Shown here in pieces: positions 14,613 through 23,640 of a stretch of 64,000 nt of DNA (the first letter of the stretch is position 1; each line of letters starts with the position of its first letter). Location of the stretch: assembly GCF_020535545.1 (NCBI RefSeq), contig NZ_CP084754.1, positions 1 to 64,000 of the forward strand, in the 5' to 3' direction. This stretch comes from Roseateles sp. XES5. GTDB taxonomy: Bacteria > Pseudomonadota > Alphaproteobacteria > Rhizobiales > Rhizobiaceae. A program made the translations under genes and the position numbers. A model generated the notes under the pieces. That model was not told the origin of the DNA, did not search any database, and was given only the letters and a program-made list of their open reading frames with translations.

Positions 14613-14829
14613 GGGCGACCCTCTGCGTCCTTTTTCCGGCCGAACGGGCCGCCATGAAAGCTGGGTCTTCGAGGGCATAGGTGCCCTTTTGCAGGAGGCG
14701 GAGGGGCCTCTACCTCTTTCGATGGAGGCCCGGTCACCGATTGCCGCGTTTTCCGCGCTGCGTCAGGGCGCGATAGTGCGGCCGTTTTGGCACTCCCTTC
14801 ACCCCCCAATCGACAGCGGCGGACACTTC

Positions 14830-16068
14830 ATGAAGATCGCCTTGCTCGGGCAATTCGGGTCCGGAAATTCAGGCAATGACGGCTCGCTGGAAGCGATGCT
14901 CGTCTTCCTGCGTCGCGCTTGCCCCGATGCAGCTCTGTTGTGCATCTGCTCCAATCCCGCAGCGATCGGCGAACGCTTCGCGCTGGAGGTGACCGGCCTT
15001 CGCGGCGGCGTGGCCTTCATCCACCCGTTCCTGCGCTGGCTCGATGCGCGGCTCGGACGGGTTCCCGGTCGGCTCGTTGGCCTTGCCTCGATCCTGCGGG
15101 TGCTCGGCGGCGTCGACGTGATGGTAATCCCTGGGACGGGCATTCTCGACGATTTCCAGGAAGCGCCGTTCGGTTGGCCGTTCATCGTCTACTGGTGGTG
15201 CCTTGCCGCCCGGTTGCGCGGCGCCCGCATCGCCTTCGTCAGCATCGGGGCCGGGCCGATCCGCGGCACGCTCAGCCGCTGGTTCCTTAAATCGGCGGTT
15301 CGCATGGCCGCCTATCGTTCCTACCGCGACGACTTTTCGCTCCGTTATGTCCAGGGCCTTGGGATCGATACCGCTTCCGACCACCGCTTTCCCGATCTCG
15401 CCTTCGGACTGCGCGAGCCCGCACGCGCCGGCGAGCGGCGACACAGGCAAAAACACGCGACAATCGGCATCGGCGTCATGCACTATCGGGGATGGGAGCG
15501 CGGCCACAGGAACGGGGGCGCCATCTACCGGGCCTATGTGGACAAGATCGCGGCAACGGCGCGACGGCTGCTCGACGGCGGGCACGATGTACGCCTCTTC
15601 ATGGGCGACACATCCGACGAACAGGCCCTCGACGACATCCTCGCCGCCTTTCCGGCGAACTGCGGGATGGGGCGGCTTGAGGCCATCCGGACCATCTCGC
15701 TGCACGACGTCATGAACGAAATCGTCAAGGTCGATATCGCCATCGTCTCGCGCTTTCACAATCTGCTTTGCGCCCTCAAACTCGACCGCCCGGCCCTGTC
15801 GCTCGGCTATGCGGAAAAGAACGACGAGCTGATGCGAGAATTCGGCCGGGCCGACTTCTGCCATCACATCGAGACCTTCGCGGTAGAGCAGGTCCTGCGC
15901 CAGGTGGACATCATGCTCGCCGACCTTGCCGCTACCGGCGGCGCGCTCGCGGCGCGCAACGCGGCGATCCGCCTCGAGCTTTCCCGGCAACAGGACCTGC
16001 TTCTGGCGCAGGTGCTGGTCGATCGACGCGGCAGAACTCTACCACTTGCACAGGATGCCCTACGCTGA
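14830..16068 (+). CDS. Polysaccharide pyruvyl transferase family protein
   Basis: 412 residues from ATG 14830 (MKIALLGQFGSGNSGNDGSL). The N-terminal GNSGNDGSLEA motif, the buried VMVIPGTGILDDFQ strand, SIGAGPI and VSRFHNLLCALKLDRPALSL near the C-terminus are characteristic of the WcaK/AmsJ/CsaB family, which adds pyruvate ketals from phosphoenolpyruvate to sugars. Pyruvylation gives acidic exopolysaccharides their charge. It opens a plus-strand operon with the flippase and a GT2 enzyme. The long upstream frame extension is not used. The 217-nt gap to the divergent GT4 gene is expected to hold both promoters. A 14-codon frame at 16130 with a modest ribosome binding site precedes the flippase. 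Confidence 0.85.
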   Translation: MKIALLGQFGSGNSGNDGSLEAMLVFLRRACPDAALLCICSNPAAIGERFALEVTGLRGGVAFIHPFLRWLDARLGRVPGRLVGLASILRVLGGVDVMVIPGTGILDDFQEAPFGWPFIVYWWCLAARLRGARIAFVSIGAGPIRGTLSRWFLKSAVRMAAYRSYRDDFSLRYVQGLGIDTASDHRFPDLAFGLREPARAGERRHRQKHATIGIGVMHYRGWERGHRNGGAIYRAYVDKIAATARRLLDGGHDVRLFMGDTSDEQALDDILAAFPANCGMGRLEAIRTISLHDVMNEIVKVDIAIVSRFHNLLCALKLDRPALSLGYAEKNDELMREFGRADFCHHIETFAVEQVLRQVDIMLADLAATGGALAARNAAIRLELSRQQDLLLAQVLVDRRGRTLPLAQDALR

Positions 16069-16178
16069 ATGGGTAAGTGGTCTTCGGCCCTGGTGCGCCT
16101 ATCCTCGTTGCAACGCAGGAGTGAAGGACATGCTCCAACCAACAGATCTCCTCAGCCTTTTGCGGAAAGCGTGAGCTC

Positions 16179-17654
16179 ATGGTCCGACGCGCCTATGTGA
16201 TGGCATCACTGGAACAATACGTCGCGCTTCTCATCAATTTCGCGGCGCTGGTGATCATGGCCCGCATCCTGACACCGGGCGAAATCGGCGAGGCGGTGAT
16301 GGGCCTGGCAATCGCCGTCGTCGCCTTTTCCGCCCGGGAATTCGTCACGTCGGAATTCCTCATCCAGCGCCGCGCCGTCGATGCCGAGGTGCTGCGCACC
16401 GCGCTGACCCTTCAGGTCGCGGTCAGCGCAGCGATCGCTGCGGTCCTCGTCGCCCTTTCAGGCTTCGTCGCCCGTTTCTATGCAGCGCCGGACCTGTCCT
16501 TCTTCCTTTTGCTGGCGGCGGCGGCGGGACTCGCCGAGGCGCTCGCCCAGCCCGTCATCGCCCTGCTCCGGCGCGAGATGGGTTTTGGCGTGCTCGCCTG
16601 CATTCGCACGGTGGTTTCACTGATGACCGTGCTGACGACGATCGCGCTCGCCATCCTCGGCTTCGGCCCCGCCAGCTTCGCATGGGGCATGCTGGCCGGT
16701 GCGCTCGCGCTCGCCGTGCTGGCGATCGCCTGCTCGCCGTTTCCGGCGAGGCAGACGTTCCGCCCGGGCCTCGAGCACTGGCGTGAGGTGCTGGCCTTCG
16801 GCCTCTTCAAGGGCGCGGCGCTCGTGGTGGAGCGAATCCACGAAACCGTGCCGCAGCTGATCCTCGGACGCCTCGCATCCATGACCTCGGTCGCGCTCTA
16901 CAATCGATCGAACGCACTGTGCGGCATACCCGACCGCATCATCATGTCAGCCTTCTACAGCATGGCCTTTCCGGCGCTGGCAAGCCGTGTGCGAGAGGGG
17001 CACGATATCGACAAGACCTATCTCGCCGTCCTCACCTACTTGTCTGTTCTCTACTGGCCGGGCGTGGCGCTGATCTCCTTTCTCGCACCGTCAATCGTCG
17101 AGATCGTACTCGGTCCGCAATGGTCACAAGCCGCGCCGGTCGTGCGCATCCTCGCCCTTGCCGCCATCTTCTGGCTGCCCGTCATCGTGACGGGACCGCT
17201 TCTCCTGGCGCTCGGCCGCAACAGGGATGCATTCCTGGCAAGCCTGATCTCGCGATGCCTTGCGGCCGGCATACTTTGCGCCGCCAGTCTCTATGGTGTG
17301 ACGACCATGGCGTTCAGCCAGTTCGTGTCGCTACCTCTCCAGATGCTGATCGCGCTCGTCTTCGTGCATCGCCACGTTCCCTTTTCTCTGCACGGCCTCC
17401 TGGCGGCATTGATGCCGAGCGCGATCGTCACAGGTTTCTCATTGGCAGGACCGATCACGCTGCTGGCCTTGCAAGGGCAAGAAAATGGGGGGGTGCCCGG
17501 CTTTTGCGCCGCACTTCTTCTTGCCGGCTGCGGCTGGCTGGTCGGGCTCCTTGCAACGCACCATCCATTCCTGGCCGAACTGCGCATCCTGCTGAACGCC
17601 GGCCGCGACCATGCCCATCGCCTGCGGCAGTTCCTCGTCGCATTGGGGACATGA
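16179..17654 (+). CDS. Wzx-type oligosaccharide flippase (MOP superfamily)
   Basis: 491 residues with about 12-14 hydrophobic segments. The first, YVALLINFAALVIMARILTP followed by GEIGEAVMGLAIAVV, carries the 'ARILTP-x-(E/D)-(I/F)-G' motif typical of polysaccharide transporters, and later parts have ALYNRSNALCGIPDRIIMSA and VVRILALAAIFWLPV. It probably moves lipid-linked repeat units from the inner to the outer leaflet of the cytoplasmic membrane, as ExoT/Wzx proteins do. It lies between the pyruvyltransferase and a GT2 gene on the same strand; the latter starts 3 nt after its stop. Confidence 0.9.
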   Translation: MVRRAYVMASLEQYVALLINFAALVIMARILTPGEIGEAVMGLAIAVVAFSAREFVTSEFLIQRRAVDAEVLRTALTLQVAVSAAIAAVLVALSGFVARFYAAPDLSFFLLLAAAAGLAEALAQPVIALLRREMGFGVLACIRTVVSLMTVLTTIALAILGFGPASFAWGMLAGALALAVLAIACSPFPARQTFRPGLEHWREVLAFGLFKGAALVVERIHETVPQLILGRLASMTSVALYNRSNALCGIPDRIIMSAFYSMAFPALASRVREGHDIDKTYLAVLTYLSVLYWPGVALISFLAPSIVEIVLGPQWSQAAPVVRILALAAIFWLPVIVTGPLLLALGRNRDAFLASLISRCLAAGILCAASLYGVTTMAFSQFVSLPLQMLIALVFVHRHVPFSLHGLLAALMPSAIVTGFSLAGPITLLALQGQENGGVPGFCAALLLAGCGWLVGLLATHHPFLAELRILLNAGRDHAHRLRQFLVALGT

Positions 17655-17657
17655 GCC

Positions 17658-18629
17658 ATGGCGAGCGTCGACGTCGTCATTCCGAACTACAACTACGGCC
17701 GCTATCTCGAAGCCTGCGTGAAAAGCGTGCTGTCACAGGACGTGGGCGAAGTGCGCGTCCTGATCGTCGACAACGCCTCTACCGACTACAGCGTCGCGGT
17801 CGCCAGACGCCTCGCCTCCGGCGACCGGCGGGTAGAACTGCTGCTACGGCCGGAAAATCTCGGTCCTCATGCCTCCTTCAATGCGGGGATCGACTGGGCG
17901 CAGGCCGATTACTTCCTCCTGCTCTGCGCTGACGATTTCCTTGTGCCGGGTGCGTTGCGGCGGGCCACCGCCGTCATGGAGCGGGATCGCAGCATCGCCT
18001 TCTCCTATGGTCGTGACGTGGCGATCCGGGGGGACGCACCGATACCCGACATTGCGGCACAGCCCGCCGCCCCACCGGTCACGCTCATGACAGGACGGGC
18101 TTTCATCGAGCGCTTCTGTCGTCTCGGCGTCTTCCAGATACCGGGACCGTCCATCGTCGTGCGCACGAACATACAGAAACGCGCCGGCTACTACCGCCCT
18201 GCCCTGCCGCACAGCGACGACTACGAGCTGTGGCTGCGGCTTGCCCTGCACGGAACCGTCGCCGAGCTGGATTGCGTCCAGGCCGGCATCCGTACCCACG
18301 ACGCGAACCGGTCGGCAGACCTTTGGGCGCAGCAAATCCTGCACATTCGCCATACGGCGGATGCGGCCGAGAGCTTCTTCCATCATGAAGGCCGCTGGCT
18401 CGACGGGGCCGAGACCTTGCGCCGCCGCGCCCGGCGCGGCATTGCCGAGCGCGCCTACTGGTCGGCCGCCGCGCATGCGCTCAGGGGCAACAGGCAGGCG
18501 TGGCAGCTGCTCATGCTCGCCGTCCGCATGGCGCCAGCGACCGCCATACTGCCGCCGCTCGGCTACCTGCTGCAACGACCCGATACGATGCCGCGTCTGC
18601 GCGCCCTTCTCACCAGGGTCCTGCGATAG
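17658..18629 (+). CDS. Glycosyltransferase, GT2 family
   Basis: 323 residues. The GT-A fold begins VDVVIPNYNYGRYLEACVKS, with the nucleotide-binding region ILIVDNAS-type (VLIVDNASTDYSV), the DXD-like metal motif LLLCADDFLVPGAL (about residue 94), and HSDDYELWLRLALHG further on. These are standard for inverting GT2 enzymes that assemble repeat units. The C-terminal 60 residues are helical and basic. It is translationally close to the flippase and converges with the export gene 4 nt away, leaving no room for a terminator between them. Confidence 0.9.
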   Translation: MASVDVVIPNYNYGRYLEACVKSVLSQDVGEVRVLIVDNASTDYSVAVARRLASGDRRVELLLRPENLGPHASFNAGIDWAQADYFLLLCADDFLVPGALRRATAVMERDRSIAFSYGRDVAIRGDAPIPDIAAQPAAPPVTLMTGRAFIERFCRLGVFQIPGPSIVVRTNIQKRAGYYRPALPHSDDYELWLRLALHGTVAELDCVQAGIRTHDANRSADLWAQQILHIRHTADAAESFFHHEGRWLDGAETLRRRARRGIAERAYWSAAAHALRGNRQAWQLLMLAVRMAPATAILPPLGYLLQRPDTMPRLRALLTRVLR

Positions 18630-18633
18630 GGCA

Positions 18634-19890
18634 TCAGCGCTCCGCCATATCGTTTCCATCCAGAGCAAGGCTTACCCGCAGGATATCTCCCGCCTGCACC
18701 GGGTCCGTCTGGCCGACCGCGACTTCCCGATACGTGTCGCCGACCATCCGCACGGCGGAAAAGCGGAGGGCCGTCTGCTGCGTTCCGTCTCTTTTCTCAA
18801 CCGCGATGCCCGCCTCGACCATCGCCTGCAGGCTATAGGTCAACTTGCGGCGAAGGCGCAGGATATCGATGTTCACCTCGCGCAGTTCTGTCGCCACGTC
18901 CCCGCGGCGCTGCCCGCGCAGCGAACTGAGGCGACCGTCGATCACGGTCAGGTTCTGCCGGGCGCGGGCGAGGAAGGAGCCAAATTCCAGCATGTCCCGG
19001 TTCGTCGCCGATATCTCCCGCTGCTTGTCCCGAAGCTGGGTCTTCGACGTCAGGCCGCGCTCCACCATGCTTTGGGCAAGCTTGACGTCCTCATCCAGCA
19101 AGGTGAGTTCGCCGTCGCGCAGCTTACCGCTCTTTTGCAGCGTGTCGATCTCGTCGACATAGCCAACCCTCTGCTGCTCCAGGCTTCTCATCTCGGCGTC
19201 AAGCGTCGCGCGGCGCAGCTCGAACAGGGTGCGCTCGGCCTCCACGACCTGACGAACGATCCGCGGATCCGGCGTGCCGATCTCCTCGCTCGGCAGATAG
19301 GTGAAAGGCTTCCCGTTCAGCTCCGCCTCGAGACGAACCCGTTTCACATCCTGACCGAGAAGCTGGACGCCAAGATCCGCATAGTCCTGGCGCAGGCCGG
19401 CAAGCCGCATGCCGGCATTGTCGCCCTGCGCCAGCACCTCCTTCTGCCCACCCCCGAGCGCGAAAAGCTCGAGAGCGATCATGCCGGGCCGGAACTCATA
19501 CCGGCCGGGCTTCTGGACTTCGCCCACGATGAAGACCGGCGCATAGGCCTCCACGACGACCGCGACGGAAAGGTTGGCGATATGCTCCCTGAGCCCGGCA
19601 TCGATGGTCTGGCGAACCTCATCGATACCCTTGCCGGCCACGGCGACGTTGCCGAGCAGCGGGTATCCGATCGTGCCGTCCGTGCCGATGGGAAAGGACC
19701 CGCTCAATCCCGGATCGCCATAGACCGTGACGCGCAGCACGTCGCCCCCGGCCACCCTGTAGTCCTGGTTCTGGGCGCTTGCCGGCGTGATCGAGACCGC
19801 GACGAGCAGAAGACACATGAAAACTGCCCGGCACGCAACGTGCCGCCAAAGGCGGCGATCTTCATGCTGTGCGGCTTGGTGGCGTGCCAT
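18634..19890 (-). CDS. Outer-membrane polysaccharide export protein (OPX, ExoF-like)
   Basis: 418 residues. A signal sequence (VFMCLLLVAVSITPASA) is followed by the poly-export domain (YRVAGGDVLRVTVYGDPGLS, then IGTDGTIGYPLLGNVAVAGK) and an SLBB-like unit (VFIVGEVQKPGRYEFRPGMI). The remainder, about residues 190-340, is a long charged coiled-coil (LRRATLDAEMRSLEQQRVGY and neighbours), an arrangement found in ExoF-type rhizobial proteins, not in the short Wza type. It is expected to reach the outer membrane and work with the Wzz/Wzc-like co-polymerase encoded just upstream on the same strand with a 13-nt gap. Confidence 0.88.
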   Translation of the reverse strand: MARHQAAQHEDRRLWRHVACRAVFMCLLLVAVSITPASAQNQDYRVAGGDVLRVTVYGDPGLSGSFPIGTDGTIGYPLLGNVAVAGKGIDEVRQTIDAGLREHIANLSVAVVVEAYAPVFIVGEVQKPGRYEFRPGMIALELFALGGGQKEVLAQGDNAGMRLAGLRQDYADLGVQLLGQDVKRVRLEAELNGKPFTYLPSEEIGTPDPRIVRQVVEAERTLFELRRATLDAEMRSLEQQRVGYVDEIDTLQKSGKLRDGELTLLDEDVKLAQSMVERGLTSKTQLRDKQREISATNRDMLEFGSFLARARQNLTVIDGRLSSLRGQRRGDVATELREVNIDILRLRRKLTYSLQAMVEAGIAVEKRDGTQQTALRFSAVRMVGDTYREVAVGQTDPVQAGDILRVSLALDGNDMAER

Positions 19891-19903
19891 GGTGTCTCAG
19901 ACC

Positions 19904-22090
19904 TCACAACCCGACGAAAGAAGGTAGATCGGTAGACATTTCCACGCGTTTTCTTGCCTCCAGAGCCGAACCGGGATGGTCGGCGGCGAGGGAAACGACG
20001 TTGCACCCCTCCAGAATGCTGCGGGACGCACAGTTGACGACCAGGCCGTCGATCGCGATGCGGGCCCTGCCGAACCTGCGGATGGCGCGGTTGGTATCCT
20101 CACGCTCGGCCCCCTCGGGAACGACGAGGATCGTCCGGTCGACCAGCGCGGAAACCAGCAATGCGCCGGAACCGTTCGATATCGCCGTCGAATCGACGAT
20201 CACGACGTCATAGGCGCCCCTCAGCGCAGACAGGAGCCGTGCAAAGCCGTCGTGGCCGAGAATATGTTCGGCGGGGACCTTCGCCATCCCCGCACAGATC
20301 AGGTCGATGCCGGAGGGACCGTCATGGCGGACAAGCTCGCGGAACTCGACGTTTTCTCGGGTGCAAACGCACTCCATCGTGCGCAGGGGCTGGGCACCGA
20401 ATTCCCCGGCAATGCCGGGCGAGGCCGGGTTCGCGTCCAGCAGCAGCGTGCGGAGGCCCGTCGCTGCAAGCGAGCGGGCAAGGCAGGACGACACAAGTGT
20501 CTTGCCCTCGCTCGCAGCAGCCGATGTCACCGCGATGACCAGAACGTTGCCGGGCCGCGCGGAGAGGCGCAGACGGCCCTGCATGTCGGCAATGGCATGG
20601 GCGAAAGGCTCGCGGGAGTGACGGATGAGATCGGCGACACCGGCACGCTGCGGTGCAGAAAGCTCCGGGATGCGGCCGATGACCGGAATGCCGGCACTGA
20701 TTTCCCGCGGATCGGGACGGCGCAGGAAGCTGGCGCGCAGTTCGAGAAGGAGGGTTGCGAGCGCACCGCCGGCGAGGCCGAACACCAGCCCGCCGATGAG
20801 CCAGGCGGCTGCGTTCGGGCTCGATGGCGATCCGGACGGCACCGCGCGCGAAATGATGCGCGCTTCCGCCATCGCGATGCCGTCCTGTTCGATCGTCTGC
20901 TTGTAGCGCGTGAGGTAGCTCTCGTAGATCGCCCGGTTGGCGCTGGCCTCGCGGTCGAGCTGGTCGGCCTGCACGATCGCTTCGTTCGCGTTCGACATCT
21001 CCGCCTGCAACTGCTTCAAGCTCGCCTCAAGGCCTGTCTGCTGGCGGCGCGCGACCTCGATCTCTGTGCGCAGACTGTCGACGATCTGCTCCACCTCGGC
21101 GCCGATCTGCGTCTGGATCGTCCCCAGTTGCGAGGTCAGGTCCGGAATTTGCGGATTCTTGACCGCGCCGCTTTCGCTGATCGCGGCAAGCAGCCGCTTG
21201 AGACGGGCTTCCTCGGTGCGCAATTGCTGGATCGCCGGCGAGTTCAGGACTTCGGGAATGGCAAGGCCGCTCTGCCCATCCGATACGTCAACCGCCGTCG
21301 CAAGGCGCGCGACCAATCCCGCAAGCTGGGCCCGCAGTCGCGCGAGTTCAGCATTTAGTCCGGCGATCTGCTGGGACAGCAAGGTCGTGCCGTTCGACTT
21401 GGCGATTCCGGATTTCTCCCGGAACGAGGTCGCCGCATGTTCCGAGCGTTCGAGTTCGCTGCGCAGGCTTACGAGGCGCGTTCCCAGCCAGTCGCTGACA
21501 CGCCGCGTCGCTGACGTCTGCACATCGACCTGATAGTTGATATAGGCCTCGGCATAGGCATTGGCGACCGCAGCCGTGAACTCCGGCTCCATGCCGCTGA
21601 ACGCCACATAGATCGTATAGGAACGGCCGTCATTGGTGACGCGGACACCGGAAATGAGGCTGTCGAGAAGGACGCGGCGGTCGACGCTGACACGGTTCGC
21701 GCGGGCGGAGGATCCCGCATGGCCGGCCGCATTCTCCGCCGTCAGGCCGAAGCCCCTGGCGGCATCGATTCCCGCCGCCTGCAATTGGGTCAGAACCCGT
21801 TCGGCCATCGAACGGGAACTGATGATATCGACCTCCGTGCGCAGCACCGGGCTTTCCTGCGGCAGCGGCGAAACGACGGATTCCGTGGGCAGCGCCTGGA
21901 ACTTGCGCATGTCCAGCGCCAGCACCGCCTCGGCGCCGTAGCGCGACGGCTGGTCGAGATAACCGACCGCCGCGATCACAACACCCGCGGCAAGGCAGGC
22001 GAGGATCGGCCACCGGCGTTCCACGATGACGGCAAGGGGCCGGGGAAGGACGAACTCCTCCGGTCCGGCCGGTCTGTCTGACCAGATCAT
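19904..22090 (-). CDS. Wzz/Wzc-like polysaccharide co-polymerase with degenerate kinase domain
   Basis: 728 residues from ATG 22090. An N-terminal Wzz domain begins with a transmembrane helix (WPILACLAAGVVIAAVGYL), followed by a periplasmic coiled-coil region and a second helix (AWLIGGLVFGLAGGALATLL). The C-terminal BY-kinase-like domain has Walker A ASEGKT, a Walker A' reading TLLLDANP in place of LLxDxDxR, and a Walker B VVIVDST. The usual C-terminal tyrosine cluster is absent; the last 80 residues contain no Tyr. It probably controls chain length and export like ExoP, but kinase activity is doubtful. It is followed by the OPX gene, and the pair forms the trans-envelope export unit. Confidence 0.88.
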   Translation of the reverse strand: MIWSDRPAGPEEFVLPRPLAVIVERRWPILACLAAGVVIAAVGYLDQPSRYGAEAVLALDMRKFQALPTESVVSPLPQESPVLRTEVDIISSRSMAERVLTQLQAAGIDAARGFGLTAENAAGHAGSSARANRVSVDRRVLLDSLISGVRVTNDGRSYTIYVAFSGMEPEFTAAVANAYAEAYINYQVDVQTSATRRVSDWLGTRLVSLRSELERSEHAATSFREKSGIAKSNGTTLLSQQIAGLNAELARLRAQLAGLVARLATAVDVSDGQSGLAIPEVLNSPAIQQLRTEEARLKRLLAAISESGAVKNPQIPDLTSQLGTIQTQIGAEVEQIVDSLRTEIEVARRQQTGLEASLKQLQAEMSNANEAIVQADQLDREASANRAIYESYLTRYKQTIEQDGIAMAEARIISRAVPSGSPSSPNAAAWLIGGLVFGLAGGALATLLLELRASFLRRPDPREISAGIPVIGRIPELSAPQRAGVADLIRHSREPFAHAIADMQGRLRLSARPGNVLVIAVTSAAASEGKTLVSSCLARSLAATGLRTLLLDANPASPGIAGEFGAQPLRTMECVCTRENVEFRELVRHDGPSGIDLICAGMAKVPAEHILGHDGFARLLSALRGAYDVVIVDSTAISNGSGALLVSALVDRTILVVPEGAEREDTNRAIRRFGRARIAIDGLVVNCASRSILEGCNVVSLAADHPGSALEARKRVEMSTDLPSFVGL

Positions 22091-22118
22091 GACTGAATTC
22101 CTGTAATAGGGGCCGGCT

Positions 22119-22919
22119 TTACGCCTGGCTGCTTTGATAGGTCTCGTCCGACAGGATCTCACCGACCTTGCAGGCGACTTCCGTGCGATTGGTCGCGCCG
22201 AGCTTCTTCATGATGTTGCGAATGTGTACCTTCACCGTGCTTTCGCAGAGATTGAGTTCCCGGGCGATGATCTTGTTCGCCTTGCCGCGGCGCAGCGCCT
22301 CGGCGACGGCCGCCTGGCGCACCGTGAAGGCAGACCAGCCACGGACTTTCTGCGGATAGCTGCCGAGAAGCCCGCGCATCGCAAGAACGCTGCTGGCCGG
22401 AACGAATTGCCCGCCGGCGATAGCAAGCCCGATCGCTTCGATGCAGACGTCGATATCGACGGAGCTCGGAATAAACCCGTGTACGCCGAGATCGATGACG
22501 TCGAGCACGTGATCGAGCGTCTGGTTGTCGGAAAGCACCACCACCGGCACCGGCTCCAGCGTCGTCAGGAGTTGCGTGATCTCGTCCCGCAGGTCCGGAT
22601 CGGAGACGTTTCTGCTGCCGATGTTGACGAGACTGGCGCGAAGCGTGCCGAGGCTTGCCTTGCTCTGTTGCCACGCGGCAAGCCCGGAAAAGGTAAACAC
22701 GCTGATGCCGATCCGATGTGAATCCAGGCTGTTGGCAAGACATTCCCGATCGAGGTTGCGCTTGTCGAAGATCGCGACATAGTCGCTTGCGGCATATTGC
22801 TGGGATTGTCGGTCGACATATTCCCTGGAATCGGCGCGGCTGTCTCTGCCGGCTGAACTCCGCGTCCGCATGATATTGATCGCCTCTTTGTCGGAATCCG
22901 CTTCGTCGTCTCTTGCCAT
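22119..22919 (-). CDS. LuxR-family transcriptional regulator, paralogue 1
   Basis: 266 residues. The C-terminal LuxR helix-turn-helix is clear (RRGKANKIIARELNLCESTV, then KVHIRNIMKKLGATNRTEVA). The middle part resembles a receiver fold (VVVLSDNQTLDHVLDVIDLG, VHGFIPSSVDI) but lacks an obvious phosphoacceptor Asp at the usual place, so it is probably a pseudo-receiver. The N-terminal 60 residues are polar and charged. ATG 22919 is preceded by GAGGGG. It is upstream of the co-polymerase and export genes on the same strand with a 28-nt gap to the co-polymerase start and probably belongs to their operon, so a role in exopolysaccharide control is likely. The regulator at 30580 is its paralogue. Confidence 0.82.
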   Translation of the reverse strand: MARDDEADSDKEAINIMRTRSSAGRDSRADSREYVDRQSQQYAASDYVAIFDKRNLDRECLANSLDSHRIGISVFTFSGLAAWQQSKASLGTLRASLVNIGSRNVSDPDLRDEITQLLTTLEPVPVVVLSDNQTLDHVLDVIDLGVHGFIPSSVDIDVCIEAIGLAIAGGQFVPASSVLAMRGLLGSYPQKVRGWSAFTVRQAAVAEALRRGKANKIIARELNLCESTVKVHIRNIMKKLGATNRTEVACKVGEILSDETYQSSQA

Positions 22920-22986
22920 GGTACCCCTCACTAGTTTCCCGGTCAGAATTACGAGTCTGGCCTCTGTTCGATCTCGGCTGTCCGCC

Positions 22987-23640
22987 CTATGCGAGGGCCA
23001 TCTTGCGCACCGTGAAAGCCTCCGCGAAAAGCGAGGGCGAGCGGCATTCCATGCCGCGCATGCGGGCTATTCCCCGAAAGACATCCGCGTGGAACCAGTC
23101 CTTGGACCGTTGCGTCGCGAAGTGCTCCATGAGCAGGTCGATCTTGCGGTCGATGACGCCGGGCGGCAGGGGCACGTAGGCATTGCGTTCCGTGATGTCT
23201 CCATCCCATTTTGGGATTTCGTATTCTAGCACGAAATGGTCGCGAAAAACGTTCGTCGTTAGGGCGTTCAGTTCCCGATGATCCTGGTGGGCGTCGTAAC
23301 GGCTGTGGGTGAAGATGACATCGGGTTCGACCCGGTCACGCAAGGCCAGCAGGAAGGCCTTGATCTCGCGACTCTGGCTCGGAAAATAGCTGTCCTCGAA
23401 GCCGCAGACCTCGACCGTGGCGGACGCCGCGCCGGCGAGGAAGTCGGCGGCGGACCGGCGCGTCTCGGCCGCCCGCTCCGCGGTCGCGCTCATGACGCAC
23501 CAATAGGCCTCCAGCTTCACGCCGCCCCCGATCAGGCCGAGGATCGTGCCGCCCGCGCCGATCTCGATATCGTCGGCATGGGCGCCGAGGCAGAGAATCC
23601 GCAACCGGTGTCCGGCGGAAGCAAAGGGCAGCGTTTTCAT
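22987..23640 (-). CDS. PIG-L (LmbE-type) deacetylase
   Basis: 217 residues from ATG 23640. The metal-binding motif LGAHADDIEIGAGGT (family 'AHxDD'), the aspartate region and the H-x-x-H motif RYDAHQDHRELNALT identify a zinc-dependent LmbE/PIG-L deacetylase. Members remove N-acetyl groups from amino sugars or related compounds. It overlaps the stop of the nucleotidyltransferase gene by 4 nt (ATGA) and closes a three-gene unit methyltransferase, nucleotidyltransferase, deacetylase. In this setting it likely deacetylates an N-acetylated nucleotide sugar or intermediate of the cassette. No signal peptide, so cytosolic. Confidence 0.88.
   Translation of the reverse strand: MKTLPFASAGHRLRILCLGAHADDIEIGAGGTILGLIGGGVKLEAYWCVMSATAERAAETRRSAADFLAGAASATVEVCGFEDSYFPSQSREIKAFLLALRDRVEPDVIFTHSRYDAHQDHRELNALTTNVFRDHFVLEYEIPKWDGDITERNAYVPLPPGVIDRKIDLLMEHFATQRSKDWFHADVFRGIARMRGMECRSPSLFAEAFTVRKMALA

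Noticed and set aside
16130..16174. 14-codon frame with a modest ribosome binding site before the flippase
   Set aside because: Too short to support as a gene; could be chance.
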